NCBI GenBank assembly: GCA_900315195.1 | Contig: OMYD01000029.1 | Span: 1-36,164 of the forward strand | Reading direction: 5' to 3' | Source of the DNA: an uncultured Eubacteriales bacterium | Lineage (GTDB): Bacteria; Bacillota; Clostridia; Oscillospirales; Acutalibacteraceae | DNA length: 36,164 nucleotides | Part shown: positions 23,792 to 31,355 of the stretch, piece by piece | How the letters are laid out: every line of letters starts with the position of its first letter | How positions within the stretch are numbered: position 1 is the first letter of the stretch | The notes under the pieces: model-generated | Database searches by the model: none | What the model was told of the DNA's origin: nothing | Seen by the model: only the letters and a program-made list of their open reading frames with translations | Made by a program: the position numbers and the translations under genes

Positions 23792-23951
23792 TATACTAAA
23801 TCCTGATAGAAAGCTGACTTTGATTTGGGAGGATATTTTTCGCAAGACGAGGCGAAGGACGCCGCAAGGCTGGCGCCTTGCAAGGGCGACAACAAAGTAT
23901 TGCGGAAAACAGACCGCAAAGCCTGTCCGCTTTTTATTAGGTATCAGTATT
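23792..23951 (+). mobile_element. MITE-like structured element, copy 2 (160 bp)
   Basis: Its inverted ends (ATACTAAATCC and, reversed, AATACTGATACCTAATAAAA) and its core match the element at 27382-27542. Shared core blocks are CGCARGACRAGGCGRAGGACGC and GACAAC...TGCGGA. A central hairpin GCAAGGC-TGGC-GCCTTGC (23864-23881) occupies the same offset (72 nt) as GGAATCC-TGAC-GGATTCC in the other copy. There is no transposase. It lies in the transcribed leader of the following gene pair. Confidence 0.75.
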
Positions 23952-24017
23952 TTTTCCCGCGAGGTCAGCCCCACCTCGGCAAGAACATTTAACCTAACGA
24001 ATAAGAAAGGATCGCAA

Positions 24018-24224
24018 ATGAACTATTTTGAATGGTCGCAGGAATACGAACAAACCGCAAGGGAGCTTGACAAGGTAATAACGCGCTTAAAAAAGCAGCG
24101 TATCGGCAAGCGCGAGGGCGAAAAAAAGGAGCTTTCGGACAGAATCGCGCTTTACAAATCATATCGAAACGAGTGCGTGTATATAGCAAACCATCTTTTG
24201 CAGCGTCATTTGGGGGTGGCGTAA
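24018..24224 (+). CDS. Small charged helical protein of unknown function
   Basis: Protein of 68 residues, almost wholly predicted helical and very rich in Lys, Arg and Glu. A possible coiled coil spans residues 8-50 (EYEQTARELDKVITRLKKQR). It has no signal peptide or membrane segment. AAAGGAT lies 5 nt before the ATG. Its stop codon is directly followed by the ATG of the HTH protein (TAA-ATG), so both are made together, perhaps as partners. I do not recognise a family. A longer upstream frame in the same phase runs through the repeat element and is not used. Confidence 0.7.
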   Translation: MNYFEWSQEYEQTARELDKVITRLKKQRIGKREGEKKELSDRIALYKSYRNECVYIANHLLQRHLGVA

Positions 24225-24518
24225 ATGCGGGCGCAGCAATTTAGGCTTAACGTTAAGAACCAGGATTTTTTCAACTATTACATTCACAACAAAGGAAGCT
24301 CAAACAGCGATGAGATCGCGCGCAAAAAAGAGTTTCTGACAGAGGCAATAATTGAGGATCTGACTCCTATGCAGCGCTACTGCCTGACAGAGTATCATTT
24401 AAACGGCGTCAAGCAAAAGGATATTGCCGCAAAGCTTGGTATAAACAGCTCAACCGTTTCGCGTCATATCGCGGCGGCGACAAAAAAGCTGAGAAGAACA
24501 GCGCGGTTATACAGGTAA
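24225..24518 (+). CDS. Sigma-70 region 4-like helix-turn-helix protein
   Basis: Protein of 97 residues. The C-terminal half (about 45-92) reads like sigma region 4: LTPMQRYCLTEYHLNGVKQKDIAAKLGINSSTVSRHIAAATKKL, with the helix-turn-helix at QKDIAAKLGINSSTVSRHI. The N-terminal 40 residues do not resemble region 2, so it is not a full sigma factor. It may be a stand-alone DNA-binding protein or work with the small partner encoded just upstream. GGGGGTGG lies 5 nt before the ATG. A bidirectional terminator follows. The target is unknown. Confidence 0.8.
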   Translation: MRAQQFRLNVKNQDFFNYYIHNKGSSNSDEIARKKEFLTEAIIEDLTPMQRYCLTEYHLNGVKQKDIAAKLGINSSTVSRHIAAATKKLRRTARLYR

Positions 24519-24520
24519 AA

Positions 24521-24548
24521 AAAGGGATTGGCAAACGCCAATCCCTTT
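24521..24548. terminator. Bidirectional terminator between convergent genes
   Basis: A perfect 12-bp stem AAAGGGATTGGC/GCCAATCCCTTT has loop AAAC. The minus strand continues with more T, giving a run of seven. The plus strand has CCCTTTGTCATATATTTT. It serves the HTH gene (plus) and the DUF3021 gene (minus). Confidence 0.9.
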
Positions 24549-24558
24549 GTCATATATT

Positions 24559-25014
24559 TTATTCCTCGCTGTCGTCCTCATCGTTGTTAAAGTTCTGCAG
24601 AGCTTTGTTGATGTTGACGGCTAAGGTTTTTTCGGAAATATAGCTGAACACCCACACAAGCGCGTAAACCGCTAAAACCATTGCCGCAATTATCAGCATG
24701 TTGCCGAAGGTTGAGTACCATCCGAGGATGCGCCCCTCGATAAGGATTACCGCCTCAATAGCGAAAAAGTGAATTATAACGCGGATATAAAACTGCTTTT
24801 TTGTCGGCTCATTTCTGAAGAAAAACAGCAGTGAAGGCAGGCTGCCCAAAACCCCCGTAAGCATCATAACCCACGGAAACGACGCGTCTATAGGGTAATT
24901 CAAGCCACCCGAAAACAGGGTGTTTGAGGCGGCTATTACAAACATCGCGCAAACGGTAATAATAAAAAACTGCATAATAATCACTCTGGCCATGCTTTTT
25001 ACATTTTCGCTCAT
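24559..25014 (-). CDS. DUF3021 membrane protein, partner of LytTR regulator
   Basis: Protein of 151 residues with four membrane segments (about 10-30, 46-66, 77-97, 105-127) and an acidic tail NNDEDDSEE. The DUF3021 family is almost always next to a LytTR-only regulator. In the LytTR regulatory systems of streptococci, the membrane partner holds the regulator inactive. GAGGTG lies 5 nt before the ATG, and the lytTR stop codon is only 9 bp upstream, so the two genes are one operon. The signal is unknown. Confidence 0.88.
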   Translation of the reverse strand: MSENVKSMARVIIMQFFIITVCAMFVIAASNTLFSGGLNYPIDASFPWVMMLTGVLGSLPSLLFFFRNEPTKKQFYIRVIIHFFAIEAVILIEGRILGWYSTFGNMLIIAAMVLAVYALVWVFSYISEKTLAVNINKALQNFNNDEDDSEE

Positions 25015-25023
25015 AATTGCACC

Positions 25024-25464
25024 TCACATTCCTATCTTCTTTTTAAACGCCGCTACATACTGGCGCGAGATCACAACAACCTCGCCGTTTTGCAGCTTTG
25101 CCTCAAGTCTGCCGTTAACTGATGAAGAAACCGAGCGGATTTTAGCGATATTTACAATCATCGACTTTGAGCAGCGAAACAGCTTTGTGCCCCTGGTCTG
25201 CTCCTCAATTTCATAAAGCTTCAGCTTTGTGTCGAACACGCTCTTTTTAAGGTAAATAAACGTTTTGTTGTCAACAGACTCAATGTAATATATTTCCTTG
25301 GCAGGCACGGGAAAAACCTCGCCGTCACGCGAGGCGAGAATCATCGCTTCGTCGCTTTTTAGCTTTTCAACGACCGAGAGCACTTCCTCGTTGATTTCGT
25401 GGCACTGTACAAGTATTTCTTCCTCCTGAGGAGGGCTGATTTGCTTTATTGATATTTTAAACAT
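25024..25464 (-). CDS. LytTR-domain transcription regulator
   Basis: DNA-binding protein of 146 residues. An N-terminal segment of about 45 residues has no receiver domain. The LytTR domain (about 45-145) is complete: EIYYIESVDNKTFIYL, YEIEEQ, FRCSKSMIVNIAKI and VVISRQYVAAFKKKIG. GGAGG lies 7 nt before the ATG. An inverted repeat GATATA-N6-TATATC (25486-25503) in the leader might be an operator, but it is AT-rich and may be chance. With DUF3021 it forms a two-gene one-component system, probably autoregulated as in related systems. Confidence 0.9.
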   Translation of the reverse strand: MFKISIKQISPPQEEEILVQCHEINEEVLSVVEKLKSDEAMILASRDGEVFPVPAKEIYYIESVDNKTFIYLKKSVFDTKLKLYEIEEQTRGTKLFRCSKSMIVNIAKIRSVSSSVNGRLEAKLQNGEVVVISRQYVAAFKKKIGM

Positions 25465-25523
25465 CGCTTAGCCTCCGTAATTGATGATATAAATAAGTAT
25501 ATCACGGTTTTCAGCAAATGAAA

Positions 25524-25565
25524 AGAAAAAAATCGGACAAACAGCTTTTTTGCTGTCTGTCCGAT
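25524..25565 (-). terminator. Terminator of ilvA-ridA
   Basis: On the minus strand CGGACAGACAGC pairs with GCTGTTTGTCCG (12 bp, one G.T) around AAAAAA and is followed by ATTTTTTTC. It begins 17 bp after the ridA stop codon. Confidence 0.92.
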
Positions 25566-25581
25566 ATCGTTAAGCTAACAA

Positions 25582-25953
25582 TTAAGCCTCGGCGATAACC
25601 TCAACCTCTACCAATACATTCTTGGGAAGGGTTTTAACCGCGACGCATGAGCGCGCGGGCTTGCTTGTGAAGTATGTGCCGTAAACCGCGTTAAACGCCG
25701 CGAAGTCGTTCATGTCGGCAAGGAAGCAAACTGTCTTTACCGCCTTGTCAAGGCTGCTGCCCGCCGCCTCGAGAACGTTTTTGAGGTTTTTGCAAACCTG
25801 CTCGGTCTGAGCCTCGATTGTTGTCGCCTCAACGTCGCCGACAGCGGGGTTGATTGCGATTTGACCGGAGGTAAAAACAAGACCGTTGGCCTTGATTGCC
25901 TGAGAATAAGGTCCGATTGCGTCGGGAGCGTTTTTTGTATATACTTTTTCCAT
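25582..25953 (-). CDS. ridA: 2-iminobutanoate/2-iminopropanoate deaminase RidA
   Basis: Protein of 123 residues that hydrolyses the reactive enamine/imine products of PLP dehydratases. AIGPYSQAI, FTSGQI, the catalytic Arg101 in KPARSCV and the C-terminal VEVEVIA are conserved. It follows ilvA by 40 bp in the same transcript. This fits well because threonine dehydratase releases 2-aminocrotonate, the substrate that RidA clears. Confidence 0.96.
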   Translation of the reverse strand: MEKVYTKNAPDAIGPYSQAIKANGLVFTSGQIAINPAVGDVEATTIEAQTEQVCKNLKNVLEAAGSSLDKAVKTVCFLADMNDFAAFNAVYGTYFTSKPARSCVAVKTLPKNVLVEVEVIAEA

Positions 25954-25993
25954 TGTTATTCCTCCATATAATTTGCGCGCTGCAGCGCTGTTA

Positions 25994-27187
25994 TTAAACT
26001 AATTTGAATCCCGCGCCTGTCAAAGCGTTTGATATATGCTGAACGTGGTCGAAGTTCCTTGTTTCAAGAACAATTCTCAGGTAAGCCGCCGTAACGTCTG
26101 TGCCCTCGCCCGCGCGCTCGTGGTGAACCGAGATAACGTTCGCGCCGAGGTCGGCAATAATCTTCGACACCGCTACAAGCTGACCGGGCTTATCCTGAAG
26201 CTCAATGCAAAGAGTCTGCTGTCTGCCCGAGCGGATGAGTCCGCGCTTGATAACGCGGTTGAGGATTGTAACGTCGATGTTGCCGCCCGAAACAATGCAG
26301 ACGATCTTTTTGCCTTTTACGGGGAGCTTGTTGAACATAACCGCAGCCAAAGGAGCCGCGCCCGCGCCCTCTGCCACCATTTTCTGCGACTCGATCAGCG
26401 CCAGAATTGCAGAAGCGATTTCATCATCGGAAACGGTGACGATGTCATCGACATATTTCTTTATGTACTCAAAGGTGTGTTCGCCCGGCTCCTTAACCTG
26501 GATACCGTCGGCGATAGTAGATACCTTGTCGAGGTGAACGGGCTTGCCCGCCTTGATGGACTCGACCATTGAGGGAGCGCCCTCAGCCTGAACGCCGTAA
26601 ACCTTGATGTTGGGGTTGAGGTTCTTTATAGCGCACGCAACGCCGGAAAGCAGTCCGCCGCCGCCGATTGCGGCAACAACCGCGTCAACGTCGGGCATTT
26701 CGTTGAGAATTTCAAGACCGATTGTGCCCTGACCCGCGATAACGTTTTCGTCGTCAAACGGGTGGATGAATGTATAGTTTTTTTCGTCGCGCAGACGGAG
26801 CGCCTCGTTGTAGGCGTCGTCATAAACGCCTGGCACCATGCAGACGTCGGCGCCGTAGCCCTTTGTGGCCTCAACCTTTGAGATGGGAGCGCCGTCGGGC
26901 AGGCAAATCAAAGACTTGATCCCGTATTTGGTAGCGGCAAGCGCTACGCCCTGAGCGTGGTTGCCCGCGGAGCACGCGATTACGCCGCGTTCCTTCTCCT
27001 CGTCGGAGAGCTGAGAAATCTTGTAGCCTGAGCCTCTGACCTTAAACGAACCCGTAATCTGTAGATTTTCGGGCTTGAGGTAGACCTCACAGTCGTCGGT
27101 GATCGCGGTAGCCTTTACAAGGTGCGTGGGGCGGATAACGTCCTTTAGCACATATGAGGCGTGATAAATTTTGTCAAGTGTTAGCAT
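25994..27187 (-). CDS. ilvA: Threonine ammonia-lyase with C-terminal ACT domain
   Basis: Converts threonine to 2-oxobutanoate and ammonia, 397 residues. The PLP lysine is Lys49 in GSFKVRG. A glycine loop for the PLP phosphate (GGGGLLSG) lies at about 178-185. After the catalytic part, a single ACT domain (about 325-397, LCIELQDKPGQLVAVSKI) could bind a regulatory amino acid. This is the about 400-residue one-ACT form found in Firmicutes, not the long two-ACT E. coli IlvA. GAGGG lies 7 nt before the chosen ATG. No T-box or BCAA leader is seen. Confidence 0.93.
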   Translation of the reverse strand: MLTLDKIYHASYVLKDVIRPTHLVKATAITDDCEVYLKPENLQITGSFKVRGSGYKISQLSDEEKERGVIACSAGNHAQGVALAATKYGIKSLICLPDGAPISKVEATKGYGADVCMVPGVYDDAYNEALRLRDEKNYTFIHPFDDENVIAGQGTIGLEILNEMPDVDAVVAAIGGGGLLSGVACAIKNLNPNIKVYGVQAEGAPSMVESIKAGKPVHLDKVSTIADGIQVKEPGEHTFEYIKKYVDDIVTVSDDEIASAILALIESQKMVAEGAGAAPLAAVMFNKLPVKGKKIVCIVSGGNIDVTILNRVIKRGLIRSGRQQTLCIELQDKPGQLVAVSKIIADLGANVISVHHERAGEGTDVTAAYLRIVLETRNFDHVQHISNALTGAGFKLV

Positions 27188-27253
27188 ATTAATACCCTCT
27201 TTTACCAAGCGCCGCGTGATAAAAACGGTGTTCGGCTTTTTTCATACTTCCAT

Positions 27254-27282
27254 ATTCTATACCAATCCGCCGCAGAAATCAA
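27254..27282 (-). promoter_or_regulatory. Sigma-A promoter of ilvA-ridA
   Basis: Minus strand TTGATT (27277-27282), 17-bp spacer, TAGAAT (27254-27259), with a leader of about 60 nt. Confidence 0.65.
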
Positions 27283-27344
27283 GTATTTCTTGTTTAAAGG
27301 CTCGATATCACGAAAGATATGATAAAAAACGCACAATAAAACTC

Positions 27345-27373
27345 TTGCAAAAACGAAAAATAAGTGATATTAT
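27345..27373 (+). promoter_or_regulatory. Sigma-A promoter of the T-box-pheST transcript
   Basis: TTGCAA (27345-27350), 17-bp spacer, TATTAT (27368-27373), so transcription starts at about 27380. No equally good promoter is found between here and the T-box, so the 161-bp element at 27382-27542 should be transcribed as part of the leader. Confidence 0.75.
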
Positions 27374-27381
27374 ATTCAAGG

Positions 27382-27542
27382 AATACTAATTTCCATTAAA
27401 ACGCTTTTATTCAGATGTTAGCGGAAAACTCCGCAGAACAAGGCGGAAGACGCAGGAATCCTGACGGATTCCGAGGATGACAACGCAGTTATGCGGATTT
27501 TTACGCAACAGATGTTAAAGGGTTTTATTGGATATTAGTATT
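27382..27542 (+). mobile_element. MITE-like structured element, copy 1 (161 bp)
   Basis: Terminal inverted repeats of about 25-38 bp: AATACTAATTTCCATTAAAA on the left and, reversed, AATACTAATATCCAATAAAA on the right. The core is flanked by the direct repeat CAGATGTTA (27412-27420 and 27509-27517). It contains the hairpin GGAATCC-TGAC-GGATTCC (27455-27472) and the closing pair CCGCA/TGCGG. There is no transposase gene. The second full copy is at 23792-23951, and a core-less copy is at 33353-33413. Confidence 0.8.
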
Positions 27543-27789
27543 AAACACAGCGACGGAGAGAGTAGCACAAAATCACTGCCCTGAAAGAGAGACGCGTCGG
27601 CGGCTGAAAGCGCGTTAAGGCGGCTTTGTGTGAAGTTCACTCCCGAGTGGCGCTCCCGAAACAGCAGTAAGGAGCGACGGGCACGCGCCGTTATACGCGT
27701 TGAGAGCTTATCGTCACTGCGCGATAAGAATAAGGGTGGTACCGCGGATTATTTCGTCCCTATGTCATTTTGACACAGGGACTTTTTTT
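27543..27789 (+). promoter_or_regulatory. T-box riboswitch (phenylalanine) of pheST
   Basis: The T-box antiterminator sequence AGGGTGGTACCGCGG is at 27733-27747. The competing terminator is GTCCCT-A-TGTCA paired with TGACA-C-AGGGAC (27756-27782), followed by seven T. The stem I start GAGAGAGTAGCA is visible at about 27556. The likely specifier triplet is TTC (Phe) at 27636-27638 within GAAGTTCACTC, which agrees with the downstream phenylalanyl-tRNA synthetase genes. Uncharged tRNA-Phe should stabilise the antiterminator and switch on pheST. Confidence 0.95.
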
Positions 27790-27860
27790 GCGGTATAAAT
27801 TAATTTATCAAAAATTTGTGTCTGACTTAGGTATACCGAGCGGACACAGTGGAGGTTATT

Positions 27861-28910
27861 ATGGATAAAATCAGTGAATTGCGAGAAGAATTCGAACAAA
27901 AACTGGAACAGACCGCCGACCTTATCAGCCTTGATAAGATCCGCGTGGACTTTCTGGGCAAAAAGGGCAGAATTACCGAGCTGTTAAAGGGCATGAAGTC
28001 GCTTTCAAACGACGAGAAAAAGACCTTCGGCGCCGAGGTAAACAAGCTTAAAGCGGCTGCCGCAAAGAGAATTGAGGAGAGAATCGAGGAGCTTAGAAAG
28101 GCTGAAATCGAAAGCGAAATCGCCGCTATGCCCAAGTTTGACATCACATCTCCCGCTAACCTTGAGCGCGGCTCTTATCACCCCATCACGCTGGTCCAGC
28201 GCCAGTGCGAGGCTATCTTTAAGTCGATGGGCTTTACCGTTGAGGACTACCCCGAGGTAGTTACCGACTACGAGTGCTTTGAGTCGGTAAACATTCCAAA
28301 GCACCATCCCGCCCGCGACATGCAGGATACCTACTACCTGACAAACGGTCAGCTTCTTAAATCCCAGACATCGGCGGCTCAGAACGCCATTTTAAGAAAA
28401 TACGGTAAGAACCTCAAGGAAAACGGCGTTCCTATCAAAGCTATTTTCCCCGGACGCTGCTTCAGAAACGAGGCTACCGACGCCAGCCATGAAAACACCT
28501 TCTTCCAGATGGAAGGCATGATGGTTGACAAGGACATTTCGATTTCAAACCTGATTTTCTTTATGAAAACAATGCTTTCCGAGGTATTTCAGCGCGATGT
28601 AAAGGTTCGTCTGCGCCCCGGCTTCTTCCCCTTCGTTGAACCCGGCTTTGAGCTTGACATCAACTGCCTTATCTGCGGCGGCGAGGGCTGCGCATCATGC
28701 AAGCACAGCGGCTGGCTTGAGCTTTGCCCCTGCGGAATGATCCACCCCAACGTTCTGCGTGAGGGCGGCATCGACCCCGACGAGTACACGGGCTTCGCGT
28801 TCGGACTTGGTCTTACGCGTCTTGCCATGATGAAGTATAAGGTAAAAGACATCCGCGACCTCAACAGCGGCAGCCTGAAGGCTTTGTCGCAGTTTACGGA
28901 CGACGAATAA
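27861..28910 (+). CDS. pheS: Phenylalanyl-tRNA synthetase alpha subunit
   Basis: Catalytic subunit of the alpha2-beta2 enzyme, 349 residues. An N-terminal coiled coil (1-90) binds tRNA. Motif 2 is FPGRCFRNEATDASHENTFFQMEG-like, split here by FRNE and FFQMEG, and motif 3 is GLGLTRLAMMKY. The cysteine-rich loop (CLICGGEGCASCKHSGW, then CPCGM) is normal for this family in Firmicutes. GGAGG lies 5 nt before the ATG at 27861; a start 12 nt earlier would overlap it. The T-box leader controls it, and pheT follows after 16 bp. Confidence 0.97.
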   Translation: MDKISELREEFEQKLEQTADLISLDKIRVDFLGKKGRITELLKGMKSLSNDEKKTFGAEVNKLKAAAAKRIEERIEELRKAEIESEIAAMPKFDITSPANLERGSYHPITLVQRQCEAIFKSMGFTVEDYPEVVTDYECFESVNIPKHHPARDMQDTYYLTNGQLLKSQTSAAQNAILRKYGKNLKENGVPIKAIFPGRCFRNEATDASHENTFFQMEGMMVDKDISISNLIFFMKTMLSEVFQRDVKVRLRPGFFPFVEPGFELDINCLICGGEGCASCKHSGWLELCPCGMIHPNVLREGGIDPDEYTGFAFGLGLTRLAMMKYKVKDIRDLNSGSLKALSQFTDDE

Positions 28911-28926
28911 GAGAGGAGAGTTTGCT

Positions 28927-31293
28927 ATGTTTTTATCTATGAACTGGATTTCCGACTTTGTTGACCTGTCGGGTCTTGACAAGCTGGAGTTGATTCATCA
29001 GTTTTCACTTTCAACTGCCGAGGTTGAAAACGATATTTTCTTTAAAGGCAGCGACATCAGCGGCATTGTAGTCGCTGAAATCAAATCGGTTGAAAATCAT
29101 CCCGAATCAAAAAAGCTTCACCTGCTAAAGGTTGACGCGGGCGACAGCACGCTTACCGACGTTGTATGCGGCGCTCCGAACGTGCGCGTAGGAATGAAAA
29201 CCGCCTTCGCAAAGGTAGGCGCAAAAATCGGTGAAATCACAATCGCGCCCCGCGCTCTGGCGGGCTACACCTCATATGGAATGTGCTGCTCCGAATCCGA
29301 AATCGGAATCAGCGAAGACCACTCGGGCATAATGGAAATCACCGACGACGTCGCAAACGGCACCGACCTTAAAGACATTTACGAAATCGACGACATCGTT
29401 TTTGAGGTTGACAACAAGTCCCTCACCAACCGCCCCGACCTTTGGGGACACTACGGAATCGCGCGTGAGTTCGCGGCTCTTGCGGGCAGACCGTTAAAGC
29501 CCCTTGACGTTGAGGATTTAACCGCATTCGACAATCTCAGCAAGGTTGATTTGAAGATTGAGGACCCGCTGTGCTACCGTTACTCATGCCTGCAGGTTGA
29601 GAACATCAAGCGCTCGGTAAGCCCCGTAAACATGAGAATCCGCCTGTTTTACTGCGGAATGCGCGCTATCAACTTTCTCGCCGACCTCACCAACTACCTC
29701 ATGCTTGAGATGGGTCAGCCCATGCACGCGTTCGATTCCCGCAAGGTAGGAAAAATCCGCATCAAGCGCTTTGACAAGCCCTTTGTTTTCAAGACACTCG
29801 ACGGCGTTGAGCGCAACATCGACGAAAACACCCTGATGATCTGCAACAACAACACTCCCGTCGCTATTGCGGGTATCATGGGCGGCCTTGACTCCGAAAT
29901 TGTTGAGGATACCACTACCCTTACGCTTGAGTCCGCCACCTTTGACGCGGCTTCTATCCGCAAGTCCACCGTAAGGCTTTCACACCGCACCGACGCCTCG
30001 ATGCGCTATGAAAAGAGCCTTGATCCCGAGCTGACGGATGTGGCTATCGCCCGCTTTTTAAATCTTTTAAAGAAATATGATGGTGGCATCAAGGTTGTCT
30101 CCGCCTTGACCGACGAGTACGCCTTCCGCTATGATACGGTTGAGCTGAACTTCACCAAAGCGTTTGTAGACCGCTACACGGGCATTGAAATCGACAACGA
30201 CACCATTGTCAAGACCTTAAAGAGCCTCGGCTTCAAGGTAGCTCTTGACGGCGACACCTTTGACGTTGTTGTACCCTCATGGAGAGCCACAAAGGACGTT
30301 ACCATGAACGCCGACATCATTGAAGAAATCACCCGTATTTACGGCTACGACAATTTTGAGGTTCACACCACACGTTCTCCGCTTTACCCCGTAAGAATGG
30401 ACGAGGTTAAGCGCAACGAGGAAAAAATTAAGGATATCCTTGTAAAGAGATACAACCTTCACGAGCTGCACTCCTATGTTTGGGCATACTACGACGAGCT
30501 AAAAGACCTCGGCATTGAGGTTGAGGACAACATCAAGCTCGCAAACGCCAGCAACCCCAATATCGAGACGATCCGCAACTCGCTTATCCCCACTCAGCTT
30601 TGCCAGGTAAACACCAACGTGGGATACGCTCCCGAGTTCGGCATCTTTGAAATCGGAAGAGCTGTTACAGGCATGACCGACGACAACCTCTGTGTTGAAA
30701 AGAAACTGCTCGCGATTACGCTCTACAGCAAGACTGAGGATGTAAGAGCGCTGTACTTCAAGCTGCGCGACATCCTCGCGGTTCTCGCCGACGACGTAAA
30801 GCACAGACAGCTCGGCTTCACTTCCGTTGAGCCCGCTCACGGCTATGAGCACCCCGTAAACCTCAACAGCATTGAGATGGACGGCAAGACAATCGGTAAA
30901 ATCGGCATTGTACATCCCATAGTCGGCAAAAAGATCGACAAAAAAGCCGCGATTGTATTCGCCGAGGTAGATATGCAGGCGTTTGCCGATATTGACAACG
31001 CCTCAATTGTTTACGATGAGCCGTCAAAGTTCCCGCCGATGGATTACGACATCAGCGTAGTTATCCCCAGGGGCGTTCTGTTTGCCGATATGGCTAAGTG
31101 CTGGGAAAACGAGGGCAACGGAATCCTGAAGTCCGCCAAAATCGTTGACAGCTACGACACCGATTTGTTCCACAGCGAGACAATCCGCTTTATGTTCTCC
31201 TCCAACGAGCGCACACTCTCCTCAGACGAGGTTCAGGAGATAATGAATAAGATTGTAACAAATCTCGGCGAAATCGACGTAAAACTCAGATAA
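28927..31293 (+). CDS. pheT: Phenylalanyl-tRNA synthetase beta subunit
   Basis: Protein of 788 residues, the usual size. Order of domains: an N-terminal tRNA-binding (EMAP-like) domain (about 40-150, with VVCGAPNVRVG), a B3/B4 editing domain (about 200-370, with YLMLEMGQPMHAFD), B5 (about 395-470), a catalytic-like core, and a C-terminal ferredoxin-like anticodon-binding domain (about 695-788, with PSKFPPMDYDIS). GAGGAGAG lies 6 nt before the ATG. It is co-transcribed with pheS and ends at the terminator 31309-31355. Confidence 0.97.
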   Translation: MFLSMNWISDFVDLSGLDKLELIHQFSLSTAEVENDIFFKGSDISGIVVAEIKSVENHPESKKLHLLKVDAGDSTLTDVVCGAPNVRVGMKTAFAKVGAKIGEITIAPRALAGYTSYGMCCSESEIGISEDHSGIMEITDDVANGTDLKDIYEIDDIVFEVDNKSLTNRPDLWGHYGIAREFAALAGRPLKPLDVEDLTAFDNLSKVDLKIEDPLCYRYSCLQVENIKRSVSPVNMRIRLFYCGMRAINFLADLTNYLMLEMGQPMHAFDSRKVGKIRIKRFDKPFVFKTLDGVERNIDENTLMICNNNTPVAIAGIMGGLDSEIVEDTTTLTLESATFDAASIRKSTVRLSHRTDASMRYEKSLDPELTDVAIARFLNLLKKYDGGIKVVSALTDEYAFRYDTVELNFTKAFVDRYTGIEIDNDTIVKTLKSLGFKVALDGDTFDVVVPSWRATKDVTMNADIIEEITRIYGYDNFEVHTTRSPLYPVRMDEVKRNEEKIKDILVKRYNLHELHSYVWAYYDELKDLGIEVEDNIKLANASNPNIETIRNSLIPTQLCQVNTNVGYAPEFGIFEIGRAVTGMTDDNLCVEKKLLAITLYSKTEDVRALYFKLRDILAVLADDVKHRQLGFTSVEPAHGYEHPVNLNSIEMDGKTIGKIGIVHPIVGKKIDKKAAIVFAEVDMQAFADIDNASIVYDEPSKFPPMDYDISVVIPRGVLFADMAKCWENEGNGILKSAKIVDSYDTDLFHSETIRFMFSSNERTLSSDEVQEIMNKIVTNLGEIDVKLR

Positions 31294-31308
31294 ACCCAAA
31301 TAAGTATT

Positions 31309-31355
31309 CGGCGGAAGTCAACCGTTTTTTGCAGGCTGACTTCCGCCGATTTTTT
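31309..31355. terminator. Terminator between convergent pheT and sigG
   Basis: A perfect 12-bp stem CGGCGGAAGTCA/TGACTTCCGCCG with a 16-nt loop is followed by ATTTTTTAC on plus. The loop itself carries TTTTTT. The plus-strand T-run overlaps the sigG stop codon region. It could also end sigG, although the minus strand has only a short T stretch. Confidence 0.85.
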
